Below are positions 26,095 through 34,394 of a stretch of 64,000 nucleotides of DNA, piece by piece. Location: contig NZ_CP165727.1 of the NCBI RefSeq assembly GCF_041200175.1, positions 7,248,001 through 7,312,000 of the forward strand. Direction: 5' to 3'. The first letter of the stretch is position 1. Each line of letters begins with the position of its first letter. Source of the DNA: Streptomyces sp. R33. Lineage in GTDB: Bacteria > Actinomycetota > Actinomycetes > Streptomycetales > Streptomycetaceae. Under the pieces are notes generated by a model, which worked only from the letters and a program-made list of their open reading frames with translations, had not been told where the DNA came from and did not search any database. A program made the position numbers and the translations under genes.

Positions 26095-27228
26095 ATGAGT
26101 GCTGCCCCGCTCGCCCCCGCGACCCCTGCCGCCGGCGTTCCCGCCGCCTTCGCCGCCCTCTTCGCCCCCCTCACCCTGCGCTCGGTCACCGTCCCGAACC
26201 GGGTGTGGATGGCACCGATGTGCCAGCACGTCGCCGAGGCCTCCGGCCCGAACGCGGGCGTGGCCCACGCCTGGCACTTCGCGCACTACGCCGCCCGCGC
26301 GGTGGGCGGCACCGGCCTGATCCTCCAGGAGGCCACCGCCGTCTCCCCGGAGGGCCGCATCTCCCCGTACGACCTCGGCATCTGGAACGACGCCCAGGTC
26401 GAGGCGCTCCGCCCGATCACCTCGTTCATCAAGGCCCAGGGCGCCATCCCGGCGATTCAGATCGCCCACGCCGGGCGCAAGGCCTCGACCGGCCGCCCCT
26501 GGGAAGGCGGCCGCTACGTCGGCCCCGAGGCTGACGGCTGGCTGCCGAGCGCACCGAGCCCGGTGCCGTTCGCCGAGGGCGACCCGGTGCCGCACGAGCT
26601 GACAAGGGCCGAGATCCACGAGATCACCGGCCGGTTCGCGGCCGCCGCGCGGCGTGCACTGGCCGCCGGCTACGAGGTCGTCGAGATCCACGGCGCCCAC
26701 GGCTACCTCATAGGCCAGTTCCTCTCCTCGCAGATCAACCGGCGCACCGACGAGTACGGCGGCTCCTTCGAGAACCGGGCCCGTTTCGCCGTCGAAGTCG
26801 TCGACGCCGTACGGGCGGTGTGGCCCGAGGAGCTGCCGCTGTTCTTCCGGGTCTCCGCCACCGACTGGCTGGAGGAGTCCGGCTGGACCCCCGAGGACAC
26901 GGTCCGGCTGGCAGGGCTGCTCCAGGCGCACGGGGTGGACCTGCTGGACGTGTCCAGCGGCGGGCTGGCCCCGAAGGCGGACATCCCGGTGGGCCCGGGC
27001 TACCAGGTGCCGTTCGCGGCCGAGGTCAAGGCCCGGACCGGCCTCCCGGTGGCCGCCGTCGGGCTGATCACCGAGCCCGAGCAGGCCGGGAAGATCCTGG
27101 CCGACGGGCAGGCGGACGCGGTCCTGCTGGGCCGCGAACTGCTGCGCGACCCGTACTGGGCCCGCCGCGCGGCCGCCGAACTCGGCGCCGGGGTCAGGGT
27201 CCCCACCCCGTACCACCGCGCCTGGTAG
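26095..27228 (+). CDS. Old Yellow Enzyme-type NADH:flavin oxidoreductase (YqjM-like)
   Basis: 377-residue FMN-containing ene-reductase that reduces activated C=C bonds or detoxifies electrophiles with NAD(P)H. Class marks of the YqjM/thermophilic-like group: APMCQH with Cys43, IQIAHAGRKAS, HGAHGYLIGQFLS with His199 and His202, NRRTDEYGGSFENR, RVSATDW, and PYHRAW at the C-terminus. ATG start has only a weak GGAGAG site. The gene sits between two copies of a shared operator, the second preceding an ArsR regulator. This suggests induction by a thiol-reactive or electrophilic compound. Confidence 0.92.
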   Translation: MSAAPLAPATPAAGVPAAFAALFAPLTLRSVTVPNRVWMAPMCQHVAEASGPNAGVAHAWHFAHYAARAVGGTGLILQEATAVSPEGRISPYDLGIWNDAQVEALRPITSFIKAQGAIPAIQIAHAGRKASTGRPWEGGRYVGPEADGWLPSAPSPVPFAEGDPVPHELTRAEIHEITGRFAAAARRALAAGYEVVEIHGAHGYLIGQFLSSQINRRTDEYGGSFENRARFAVEVVDAVRAVWPEELPLFFRVSATDWLEESGWTPEDTVRLAGLLQAHGVDLLDVSSGGLAPKADIPVGPGYQVPFAAEVKARTGLPVAAVGLITEPEQAGKILADGQADAVLLGRELLRDPYWARRAAAELGAGVRVPTPYHRAW

Positions 27229-27259
27229 GGGAACCGAGGGGTGGTCCGGTCGCCCGGTG

Positions 27260-27281
27260 TACTACGGTGTTTCTCGTACAA
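27260..27281. promoter_or_regulatory. Candidate ArsR operator (second copy)
   Basis: Begins TACTACGGTG and ends CTCGTACAA. It matches 26029-26050 at 19 of 22 positions and lies 33 bp before the ArsR start, a position suited to autorepression. Confidence 0.6.
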
Positions 27282-27314
27282 CACACCGGACCGGGGGCGA
27301 ACGGAGCAGCAGAC

Positions 27315-27668
27315 GTGACGGATACGGCCACCACCCGTGCGCTCGCCCACCCCGAACCCGCGGAGATCCGGCTCGAGGCGGTACTGCACGCGCTGTCGGA
27401 CCCGGTGCGGCTGTCGATCGTGCGGGACCTCGCGGTCACGCCGGACGAGCTGGCGTGCTCGTACTTCGTCCTCCCCGTCACCAAGTCGACGACCACGCAC
27501 CACTTCCGCGTCCTGCGGGAGGCCGGCGTGATCCGCCAGACCTACCGCGGGACGGCGAAGATGAACGACCTGCGCCGTGCGGAGCTGGAGAGCCTGTTCC
27601 CAGGGCTGCTCGACAGCGTGCTCAGCGCCGCCGATGCGGAGGAGGCCCGCGGGGCGGACACTCCCTAG
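27315..27668 (+). CDS. ArsR/SmtB family transcriptional regulator
   Basis: 117-residue winged helix. VLHALSDPVRLSIVRDL (about 24-40) is the family core, recognition helix in TKSTTTHHFRVLREAGVI, wing RQTYRGTAKMNDLR. There is a single Cys in DELACSYF, one turn before the recognition region. No CxC metal site is present, so it is not a classical arsenic or zinc sensor and may sense redox or electrophile stress through that Cys. GTG start follows GGAGCAG. It directly follows the Old Yellow Enzyme gene, and its stop overlaps the convergent FprA-like gene by 4 bp. Likely represses both its own gene and the ene-reductase via the repeated operator. Confidence 0.9.
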   Translation: MTDTATTRALAHPEPAEIRLEAVLHALSDPVRLSIVRDLAVTPDELACSYFVLPVTKSTTTHHFRVLREAGVIRQTYRGTAKMNDLRRAELESLFPGLLDSVLSAADAEEARGADTP

Positions 27669-29023
27669 CCGCCAGTGGCCGCGCCCAGCAGGCCCGTCCA
27701 GTCCGGGATCTTCACCGAGCCGCGCCCCAGCGAGCGCCCCAGGTCGGCCTCCGCCGCCTCGATCGCGAGCCAGCCCGGCCACTCCACGGGGTGGAGTCCC
27801 GCCGCCCGCAGCGCGTCCAGCGGGTCGCCCGGCAGCTCCCGGCGGGCCAGCGCCCCCGCGTCCTGCAGCAGCGAGGAGGCCGTCTCCTTGGCGCAGGGCC
27901 GGTTGGTGCCGATCACACCGGTCGGGCCGCGCTTGATCCAGCCCGCGACGTACTCGCCGACCGAGGCCCGGCCCGCGCGCATCACCCGTCCCGCGGCGTG
28001 CGGGACCGTGGCCTTCGCGGGGTCGAACGGCAGACCGGGCAGCGGGACGCCCTGGTACCCCACCGAGCGCAGCACCAGCTGCGCCTCGACGTCCTCGTAC
28101 ACGCCCGTCCCGGTGACCCCGCCGCGGCCGTCCGGGGCGGTCCGCTCGAAGCGCATCCCGGTGACCCGGCCGTCGGGGCCGCCCAGCACCTCCACCGGGC
28201 GCAGGTAGAACCGCAGGGCGATCCGGCGCCCGGCGTCGCCAGGGTCCTGCCTGGCCCAGCCGCGCAGCACCTCGAGGTTGCGCCGGGCCACCGCGGGCAG
28301 CGCGGCGGCTGCGCCCGGGTCGGCGTACGCGGGGTCGAGCGCGAGCTCGGCGGGGTCCACCACGGCGGCCACGCCCGGCAGCGTGCCCAGCTCCCGCAGC
28401 TCCTTGGTGGTGAACTTGCCCTGCGAGGGCCCGCGTCGGGCCACCATCGACACCGACTTCACCCCGCTCTCGGCGAGTGCGCCGAGGGCCGGCTGGGGCA
28501 TGTCGGTCGGGGCCAGCTCGGGCTCGCCCCGCGCCAGCATCCGCGTCACGTCCACGGCGACGTTGCCCGCCCCGACGACCACCGCCGAGTCCACTCCGGG
28601 CAGGTCGAAGGCCTCGCCCACGGCGTCCGGGTGCCCGCTGTACCAGGCGACGAACGCCGTCGCGGAATGCACCCCGGCCAGCTCCTCGCCGGGGATGCCG
28701 AGCATCCGGTCGCGGGCGGCGCCCACGCAGTACACCACCGCGTGGTACAGCTCCAGCAGCCGTTCGGTGGTCAGCTGCGGCCCGCCGACCTCGACGTTGC
28801 CGAGGAAGCGGATCCGCTCGTCCTCCAGCACGGTGCGCAGGCTGCCCTGCAGCGATTTGATCTTCTCGTGGTCGGGGGCCACCCCGTAGCGCACCAGCCC
28901 GTACGGCGCGGGCAGCCGGTCCAGCACGTCGACGCGGACGCCCGGCACCTCACGCTGCTGTACGAGTGTCTGAGCGGCGTAGACCCCGCTGGGGCCCGAA
29001 CCGACGACGGCGACACGAAGCAC
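27665..29023 (-). CDS. Ferredoxin-NADP reductase, FprA/adrenodoxin reductase type
   Basis: 452-residue FAD/NADPH enzyme that transfers electrons to ferredoxins (for example for P450s). VAVVGSGPSGVYAAQTL binds FAD. PAPYGLVRYGVAPDHEKIK is the signature of the adrenodoxin-reductase group. GAGNVAVDVTRML binds NADPH, followed by MVARRGPSQGKFTTKELREL. The C-terminal GYVAGW-like VGEYVAGWIKRGPTGVIGTN completes the family. ATG is at the end of GGAGGAGCTCCGCCGTGC-like sequence. It could serve the nearby NOS, which lacks its own reductase, but this is only proximity (about 7 kb). Confidence 0.92.
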   Translation of the reverse strand: MLRVAVVGSGPSGVYAAQTLVQQREVPGVRVDVLDRLPAPYGLVRYGVAPDHEKIKSLQGSLRTVLEDERIRFLGNVEVGGPQLTTERLLELYHAVVYCVGAARDRMLGIPGEELAGVHSATAFVAWYSGHPDAVGEAFDLPGVDSAVVVGAGNVAVDVTRMLARGEPELAPTDMPQPALGALAESGVKSVSMVARRGPSQGKFTTKELRELGTLPGVAAVVDPAELALDPAYADPGAAAALPAVARRNLEVLRGWARQDPGDAGRRIALRFYLRPVEVLGGPDGRVTGMRFERTAPDGRGGVTGTGVYEDVEAQLVLRSVGYQGVPLPGLPFDPAKATVPHAAGRVMRAGRASVGEYVAGWIKRGPTGVIGTNRPCAKETASSLLQDAGALARRELPGDPLDALRAAGLHPVEWPGWLAIEAAEADLGRSLGRGSVKIPDWTGLLGAATGG

Positions 29024-29075
29024 GGCGGAGCTCCTCCCGCAGGTGCTCCCAGCATGCCACCGGGCCCGGCGGCCG

Positions 29076-29729
29076 TCAGCCCATCGCGCGCATCCGGTGG
29101 ATCTCGGCCGTCTGGGTGGCCACCACCTCGTTGGCCATTTCCTCCACCGCCCCGTTGTTTCCGGTGGCCAGCGCCTCGCCCGCCATCTTCACCGCGCCCT
29201 CGTGGTGGGCGGTCATCAGGGTGAGGAAGAGCCGGTCGAAGTCGGCGCCCTTCGCCTCGGCGAGCTGTTTCAGCTGCTGCTCGGTCGCCATGCCCGGCAT
29301 CGCGCCGTGGTCGTGGCCGGCCGGAGCCCCGGAGGGGGCCGGGTAGCGGGCCGACCAGCTCTCCATCGCGCGGATCTCGGGCTGCTGGGCGGCCGAGATG
29401 CGCTCGGCGAGCCGCTTGACCCCGTCCGAGGAGGCCCGCTCCGGGACCAGTGCGCTCATGGTGAGCGCCTGCCGGTGGTGTTCGACCATGTGCTGCACGT
29501 ACGCCCGGTCCGCCGCGTTGGGACTGTCGTCCGGCTGCCGTTTCGCGGCCTCCCCGGGGGAGAGGGTGCGGGCCTTCTCACCCGGTCTGCCGGGGGCGAT
29601 GACCTGCGCACCACCGTGCTCCGCCGCGCCCTGGCCGTCGTCGTCCCGGCAGCCGGCCAGGGCGAGCAGGAGGCCCGCGGCCACGACCGCCCCGGTGGTT
29701 CGACCGAGTAAGCCCTTTGCCATGTCCAT
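29076..29729 (-). CDS. DUF305 lipoprotein (His-rich, CopM-like)
   Basis: 217-residue exported lipoprotein: lipobox LALAGC with Cys27 as the acylated residue. The mature part is a DUF305 four-helix domain with histidine/methionine clusters YVQHMVEHHRQALTMS and LMTAHHEGAVKMA plus GHDHGAMPGM. DUF305 proteins are ferritin-like and often bind copper. Codon 7 is TTA, one of only four in the window, so translation may depend on bldA tRNA. Two alternative ATGs six bases apart exist (MDMAKG or MAKG); neither has a clear ribosome site. Divergent from the LVIVD gene, 79 bp away, which also carries TTA. Confidence 0.85.
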   Translation of the reverse strand: MDMAKGLLGRTTGAVVAAGLLLALAGCRDDDGQGAAEHGGAQVIAPGRPGEKARTLSPGEAAKRQPDDSPNAADRAYVQHMVEHHRQALTMSALVPERASSDGVKRLAERISAAQQPEIRAMESWSARYPAPSGAPAGHDHGAMPGMATEQQLKQLAEAKGADFDRLFLTLMTAHHEGAVKMAGEALATGNNGAVEEMANEVVATQTAEIHRMRAMG

Positions 29730-29808
29730 GGTAAGGAACATACTGCCGGGGTCCTGGTTCCGTTCCCACCACGAGCGGAATCCGATCGGACTCCCATGGG
29801 AGGGCACA

Positions 29809-31290
29809 GTGACCTCGAAGCACACCACCAGAGTGCGGCACAGGAGTCTGGGGGCGGCCGTGGCCGCGGCCGGGCTGCTCGCCACGCTGTTCGCGGCCGG
29901 TCCCGCGGCCGCCACCCCCGATCCGGGGGACTTATCGCCCGGCGCCTCGACGCAGGGCGCGGACCCGGCCCCGGGCCGCGAACTCGCCCCCGGCGAGATC
30001 CCGGGCCAGGACGAGATCGTGCACAGCGCCAACGTCAGGCACCTGACCAACATCCCGAGCACGTACCCGGGCGTCATCAACACGGACCTGGCCTTCCAGG
30101 GCAGATACGCCTACGCCGGCAACTACAACGGCTTCACGATCTACGACATCGCCAACCCCAAGGCCCCGAAGACCGTCAGCCAGGTGCTCTGCCCCGGCGG
30201 CCAGAACGACGTCTCCGTCCAGGGGGACCTGCTCTTCCTCTCCACCGACTCCTCGCGCAGCGACGACTCCTGCAACAGCGTCTCGCAGCCCGCAACGGAG
30301 AAGTCCTCGTGGGAGGGCATCAAGATCTTCGACATCAAAGACAAGAAGAACCCGAAGTACATCAAGTCCGTCGAGACCAACTGCGGCTCCCACACCCACA
30401 CGCTGGTGCCGGGCGAGCGCGACATCTACCTCTACGTCGCCTCGTACTCCCCGAACGAGGCGTTCCCGGACTGCCAGCCTCCGCACGACGGCATCTCCGT
30501 GATCAAGGTCCCGAAGAAGAACCCGACGCAGGCGGCGGTCGTCGCCTTCCCCGTCCTCTTCCCGGACGGCGGCAACCCGGGCGGGCCCACCAACCCCGGT
30601 GTCACCAAGACCACCGGCTGCCACGACATCACCGTGCTGCCCTCGAAGAAGCTGGCCGCCGGAGCCTGCATGGGCGACGGCATCCTCTTCGACATCAGCA
30701 AGCCCGAGCAGCCGCGGGTCATCGACCGCGTGCAGGACAACGTGAACTTCGCGTTCTGGCACTCGGCGACCTTCAACGAGAAGGCCGACAAGGTGGTGTT
30801 CACCGACGAGCTGGGCGGCGGTGGCGGCCCCACCTGCAACGAGGCCACCGGCCCGAACCGCGGGGCCGACGGCATCTACGACATCACCGGCCGCGGCGAC
30901 CAGCGCAAGCTCGTCTTCCGCAGCTACTTCAAGATCCCGCGCCTGCAGGCCGACACCGAGAACTGCGTGGCCCACAACGGCTCGCTGATCCCGGTCGGCG
31001 GCGGCCGCGACATCATGGTCCAGGCCTGGTACCAGGGCGGCGTCTCGGTGTGGGACTTCACCGACTCCGCCCGGCCCAAGGAGATCGGCTACTTCGAACG
31101 CGGCCCGCTCACCACCGACAAGCTCGGCCTCGGCGGGTCCTGGTCGGCGTACTACTACAACGGCCACATCTACTCGAACGACATCGCCAAGGGGTTCGAC
31201 GTGCTGCGGATCGACGACTGGCGCACCGACGGCGCGAAGTGGGTGCGGATGGACCGGCTCAACGTGCAGAGCCAGCCCGAATACCACTGA
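29809..31290 (+). CDS. Secreted LVIVD-repeat protein
   Basis: 493-residue protein with a Sec signal peptide (basic start, AAVAAAGLLATLFAAG core, cleavage after about residue 35). The body is a propeller of LVIVD-type blades (YAYAGNYNGFTIYDIANP, GIKIFDIKDKKNPKYIK, GGVSVWDFTDSARPKEIG). Several paired cysteines suit an extracellular location. GTG is preceded by GGGAGGG. Codon 42, just after the signal peptide, is TTA. The codon composition in the mature region is less GC-extreme (many AAG/AAC), typical of secreted proteins. Function unknown; partnership with the divergent DUF305 lipoprotein is plausible. Confidence 0.85.
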   Translation: MTSKHTTRVRHRSLGAAVAAAGLLATLFAAGPAAATPDPGDLSPGASTQGADPAPGRELAPGEIPGQDEIVHSANVRHLTNIPSTYPGVINTDLAFQGRYAYAGNYNGFTIYDIANPKAPKTVSQVLCPGGQNDVSVQGDLLFLSTDSSRSDDSCNSVSQPATEKSSWEGIKIFDIKDKKNPKYIKSVETNCGSHTHTLVPGERDIYLYVASYSPNEAFPDCQPPHDGISVIKVPKKNPTQAAVVAFPVLFPDGGNPGGPTNPGVTKTTGCHDITVLPSKKLAAGACMGDGILFDISKPEQPRVIDRVQDNVNFAFWHSATFNEKADKVVFTDELGGGGGPTCNEATGPNRGADGIYDITGRGDQRKLVFRSYFKIPRLQADTENCVAHNGSLIPVGGGRDIMVQAWYQGGVSVWDFTDSARPKEIGYFERGPLTTDKLGLGGSWSAYYYNGHIYSNDIAKGFDVLRIDDWRTDGAKWVRMDRLNVQSQPEYH

Positions 31291-31302
31291 CGGCCGACGG
31301 TG

Positions 31303-31932
31303 TCACCCCTTTGACGTAAGCGTTCCGCCGGGCGGTCCCCCGTCCGGCGGGACGCCGAGCTCCCACTCCAGCCCGTACCGCTGGAACAGCTCCGCCCGCA
31401 GCCGCGCCAGCGGCATCGGAGCCCCCGGCAGCAGGACCGCGACCACCGCGCCCATCAGCAGCGCCCGCAGCAGCGGGTAGTCGGTGTCCACGTCCGCCGA
31501 GCCGTACCGCGCGACCGTGTCCCGGAGCAGCTCCGCCAGCCGCTGCTGCTCCGGGCACTGGACGAACCCCTCGGCCTGGAGGATGCCCGCCATGTGGGTC
31601 CGCATCAGCAGCGGCTCGTCCCGGGCGAGCCCGAGGACCGCGTCGACGGCACGGGCGAGCCGCTCGCGGCCGTCGTCGCTGCGCGGCTCCCGCTCCAGGG
31701 CCGCGTCCAGCGTGAGGTGCATCAGCCGGTGCACCGCCGACTGCAGCAGCTGCCGCTTGCCCGGAAAGTAGTACGAGACCAGGCCGCGGGCCGTGCCCGC
31801 CCGGTCGGCGATGTCGCCGAGCGTCGTGGCCTCGTAGCCGCGCTCGGCGACGAGATCGACCGTGGCCTGGAGCAGCCGCTCCCGGGAACGCCTGCGCAAT
31901 TCTTCATTGACCGATGCGCTGCGCGGGGACAT
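31303..31932 (-). CDS. TetR family transcriptional regulator
   Basis: 209-residue TetR-type repressor. N-terminal helix-turn-helix at about 14-60: ERLLQATVDLVAERGYEAT, LGDIADRAGTARGLVSYYF. The ligand-binding C-terminal domain has no recognised subfamily. Start MSPRSASV is preceded by AGGAGT at good spacing; a longer in-frame extension crosses the operator-like dyad and is rejected. The gene is convergent with LVIVD (12-bp gap) and has no divergent partner within 170 bp other than a hairpin, so it may regulate itself and a distant target. Confidence 0.9.
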   Translation of the reverse strand: MSPRSASVNEELRRRSRERLLQATVDLVAERGYEATTLGDIADRAGTARGLVSYYFPGKRQLLQSAVHRLMHLTLDAALEREPRSDDGRERLARAVDAVLGLARDEPLLMRTHMAGILQAEGFVQCPEQQRLAELLRDTVARYGSADVDTDYPLLRALLMGAVVAVLLPGAPMPLARLRAELFQRYGLEWELGVPPDGGPPGGTLTSKG

Positions 31933-31950
31933 GCTTACTCCTGCGTTGAC

Positions 31951-31963
31951 TGGCTCCCAGCCA
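31951..31963. promoter_or_regulatory. TGGCT-CCC-AGCCA dyad before TetR gene
   Basis: Perfect 5-bp arms 18 bp upstream of the TetR start, flanked by AT-rich sequence (TTGAC on one side, AATATA on the other). Candidate autoregulatory operator. Confidence 0.4.
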
Positions 31964-31986
31964 ATATACTCAGCGCACGGGGGCCA

Positions 31987-32023
31987 CCTGCTCTGGGTGA
32001 CGCGGGGGATCACCCAGAGCAGG
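31987..32023 (-). terminator. 14-bp perfect hairpin downstream of M56 peptidase gene
   Basis: CCTGCTCTGGGTGA, 9-nt loop, TCACCCAGAGCAGG. It lies 87 bp beyond the peptidase stop and 55 bp before the TetR start, so it would end the M56 transcript before it enters the TetR gene. Confidence 0.7.
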
Positions 32024-32109
32024 GACTCCCACACTTCGGAGAACGACGGATTTCGGCCTCTCCGCACCCTGACGGGCGGGATCAGGCCGGCGTGACCGGA
32101 CCCGGCCGA

Positions 32110-33048
32110 TCAGGTGAGCGCGCTCAGACCCGGCATCAGGGCCACCACCAGCGGTACCGCCGGGACCAGCGTGGCCAGGGCCGTCAGCCGCAGCCGGCGG
32201 CCCGCCGACAGCCGCGGCGCAGCCGACAGCAGCCGCCGCACCCGCTCGGACACGTGCGGCTGCGGGCTCGGGTAGGGCCCGAACACCCCCCGGTCCTCGT
32301 TGAGTCCGACCAGCGCGAGCGCGATCGTCAGTCTCCCGTACCGCCGCGAGGCCACGTCGTCGGCGGCCAGTTCGACGAGCCGGTGCATCTCCGCCTCGAA
32401 CGCCGCGAACACCGGCACCTGCGGGAATCCCCCCGCCAGCGCCCGCGAGCAGTGCAGCAGCCAGTCGTGCCGGGCCTCCGCATGCCCCTGCTCGTGCGCC
32501 AGCACGGCATCCAGCTGGCTCCCCTTGAGCCGCCCGAGCGCGGCCGTGGTCACCACCAGCTGCGGGGCGGCGCCCGGCAGCCACCACGCGTCGGGCCGGG
32601 TTCCCTCCAGTACGACGAGGCGCGCCCCGGCCGGATCCTCCCCGGGCAGCAGCGGCGCCCGTACGAGCAGCTCGGCGCCCCGGGCCCGGCGCCGGGCCCG
32701 GGCCCGCAGCACCTCCCGGGTCAGCCGGGCCCCGGTCCACAGCCCGCCGCCCGCCAGGGCCAGCGCGGTGCCCACGGCCCACGGGCCGCCGGTCGGGCCC
32801 AGCGCGTACGCGTCGACCACCCCGTGCGGGGCCGCCGCGAAGAGCCGGCCCCGGACCGCCAGCCAGGCCGCGGCCGCGCTCAGCACCATCGACAGGGCGA
32901 AGCACAGGAGGACCGCACCCACCACGCACTGCCACACCCACAGGGCGACGACGGGCTCACGGTCGGGCCATTCGGCCCGGGCCAGCAGGCGGGGGGCGAG
33001 CACTGCGGTCAGGGCGCCGAGCAACAGGAGTGCGGCGGGGACCATCAT
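32110..33048 (-). CDS. M56 family (BlaR1-like) membrane metallopeptidase
   Basis: 312-residue integral-membrane zinc peptidase: helices at about 5-22, 38-65 and 90-105, then a cytoplasmic protease domain. The zinc motif is HEQGH with His185, Glu186 and His189. The downstream acidic ligand is probably in LVELAADDVASRRYG. A terminal helix closes the protein (LVPAVPLVVALMPGL). There is no penicillin-sensor domain. M56 proteins usually pair with a BlaI repressor that they cleave; I find none adjacent. Start MMVPAALL is set by the first helix. A DUF5134 gene lies 91 bp upstream on the same strand. Confidence 0.87.
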   Translation of the reverse strand: MMVPAALLLLGALTAVLAPRLLARAEWPDREPVVALWVWQCVVGAVLLCFALSMVLSAAAAWLAVRGRLFAAAPHGVVDAYALGPTGGPWAVGTALALAGGGLWTGARLTREVLRARARRRARGAELLVRAPLLPGEDPAGARLVVLEGTRPDAWWLPGAAPQLVVTTAALGRLKGSQLDAVLAHEQGHAEARHDWLLHCSRALAGGFPQVPVFAAFEAEMHRLVELAADDVASRRYGRLTIALALVGLNEDRGVFGPYPSPQPHVSERVRRLLSAAPRLSAGRRLRLTALATLVPAVPLVVALMPGLSALT

Positions 33049-33139
33049 GCACGCCAGCCTATGAGCGCGGGGCTACCTGCGGGTACGGGCTTTCGTCATT
33101 GGTGACGCAGGACACGTTTGCCCGCCGCGTCCGGAAGCG

Positions 33140-33682
33140 TCACACGCTCAACAGCATCGCCAACATCCCCATCCCCATGGCCAGTCGGCACGCCCGCGTC
33201 AGCTCCGTGGGCACCACCTGCGGCTTGTCCGGGGTCGGCTGCACACTCCCGCCCGCCGTCACCAGCCGCGCGCCGCCGAGCAGCACGTACCCCGCGAAAT
33301 ACAGCAGCAGCGCCCCGGTGACCAGCGGCAGGCCCCCGCCGTGCCCGTGCCCGTCGGCCATCGTCAGCGCCATGTACGCCATGGCCAGCGAGCCGACCAG
33401 GTGGTGCGCGTGGTGCACCCCGCCCCGCAGCAGCCACAGGGCGTGCAGTGCGGCCCCGCAGAACACGGCCAGCAGGATCCCGGGCCCCCACGGCCCGATG
33501 CCCGGCGGCACGGCCATCACCGCCATCCCGAACCCCATGAGCGCCTCGCCGGCAGCCCCGCCGCGCGCCTCGCGGCCCGATCTGCGCACCCGCCGCAGAC
33601 AGTACGCACCGCTCACGGCGCACAGCAGCACGAGCAGCCAGGCGGGGAGGGAAGCGGGAAGGGACAGGGCGGGACCGTGCAC
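33140..33682 (-). CDS. DUF5134 membrane protein
   Basis: 180-residue polytopic membrane protein with about five hydrophobic helices (PAWLLVLLCAVSGAYCL, GPGILLAVFCGAALHALWLL, VTGALLLYFAGYVLLGG, RLAMGMGMLAMLLS). Histidine-rich loops (GVHHAHHLVG, ADGHGHGGG) could bind metal. It matches the DUF5134 family by pattern; its function is unknown. GTG start follows GGGGGTT. It is upstream of the M56 peptidase gene on the same strand, a pairing that suggests one membrane-stress module. Confidence 0.75.
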   Translation of the reverse strand: MHGPALSLPASLPAWLLVLLCAVSGAYCLRRVRRSGREARGGAAGEALMGFGMAVMAVPPGIGPWGPGILLAVFCGAALHALWLLRGGVHHAHHLVGSLAMAYMALTMADGHGHGGGLPLVTGALLLYFAGYVLLGGARLVTAGGSVQPTPDKPQVVPTELTRACRLAMGMGMLAMLLSV

Positions 33683-33812
33683 GGCGGAACCCCCGGTTCG
33701 TCGGCGTCACCGGAAGAGATGCCCCGGCCCCGACGCCCGCACGCCGCCCCGGGTTAGGCTCTGCGTGCCGCACCGGGCATGTCATATGCCGCTGAGCCGA
33801 ACGGAGCCCCCG

Positions 33813-34352
33813 ATGCCGACCGCCCACCCCACCGCCCTGAACTTCCGCAGTGCCGTGGAGGCGGACGTACCGGACCTGGTGGAGCTCGTCGAGTCGGCCT
33901 ACCGCGGGGACGCCAGTCGCGCCGGCTGGACCACCGAGGCGGACTACCTGGACGGGCAGCGCACCGACCCCGAAGGGGTCCGCGCGATCATCGACTCCGC
34001 CGACGGCGTCCTGCTCGTCGTCGAGCGCGCGGGCGAACTCGTCGCCTGCTGCCAGCTCGAACACCGCGGCGACCACGCCTACTTCGGGATGTTCGCGGTC
34101 CGCCCGGGACTGCAGGGCGGCGGCCTCGGCAAGGAGATCCTCGCCGAGGCGGAGCGCCGCGCCCGCGAGACCTGGGGCGCCGGGGAGATGCGGATGACGG
34201 TGGTGAACGTACGGGAGGAGCTCATCGCCTACTACGTGCGCCGCGGCTACCGGCGCACCGGCGAACTGAGCCCCTTCCCGTACGGCGACGAGCGCTTCGG
34301 CGTCCCGCTCCGCGACGACCTGGCCTTCGAACTGCTGGTCAAGCCGCTGTAG
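33813..34352 (+). CDS. GNAT family N-acetyltransferase
   Basis: 179-residue acetyl-CoA-dependent N-acetyltransferase. Strand beta-4 and P-loop: YFGMFAVRPGLQGGGLGKEIL (the CoA pyrophosphate site is GLQGGGLG). Motif B includes MRMTVVNVREELIAYYVRRGYRRTG. The acceptor is unknown. ATG at 33813 is chosen with GGAG upstream; an in-frame ATG nine codons earlier is less well placed. It is convergent with the GDPD gene. Confidence 0.9.
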   Translation: MPTAHPTALNFRSAVEADVPDLVELVESAYRGDASRAGWTTEADYLDGQRTDPEGVRAIIDSADGVLLVVERAGELVACCQLEHRGDHAYFGMFAVRPGLQGGGLGKEILAEAERRARETWGAGEMRMTVVNVREELIAYYVRRGYRRTGELSPFPYGDERFGVPLRDDLAFELLVKPL

Positions 34353-34394
34353 CGCGGAGCGGGGAAACCGGAAGCCCGGGGCCGGTCGCGGCCG

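Noticed and set aside
32024..32109. Small gene or sRNA between the M56 stop and its hairpin
   Set aside because: The 86 bp contain no plausible start with ribosome site and no second hairpin; most likely 3' untranslated sequence.
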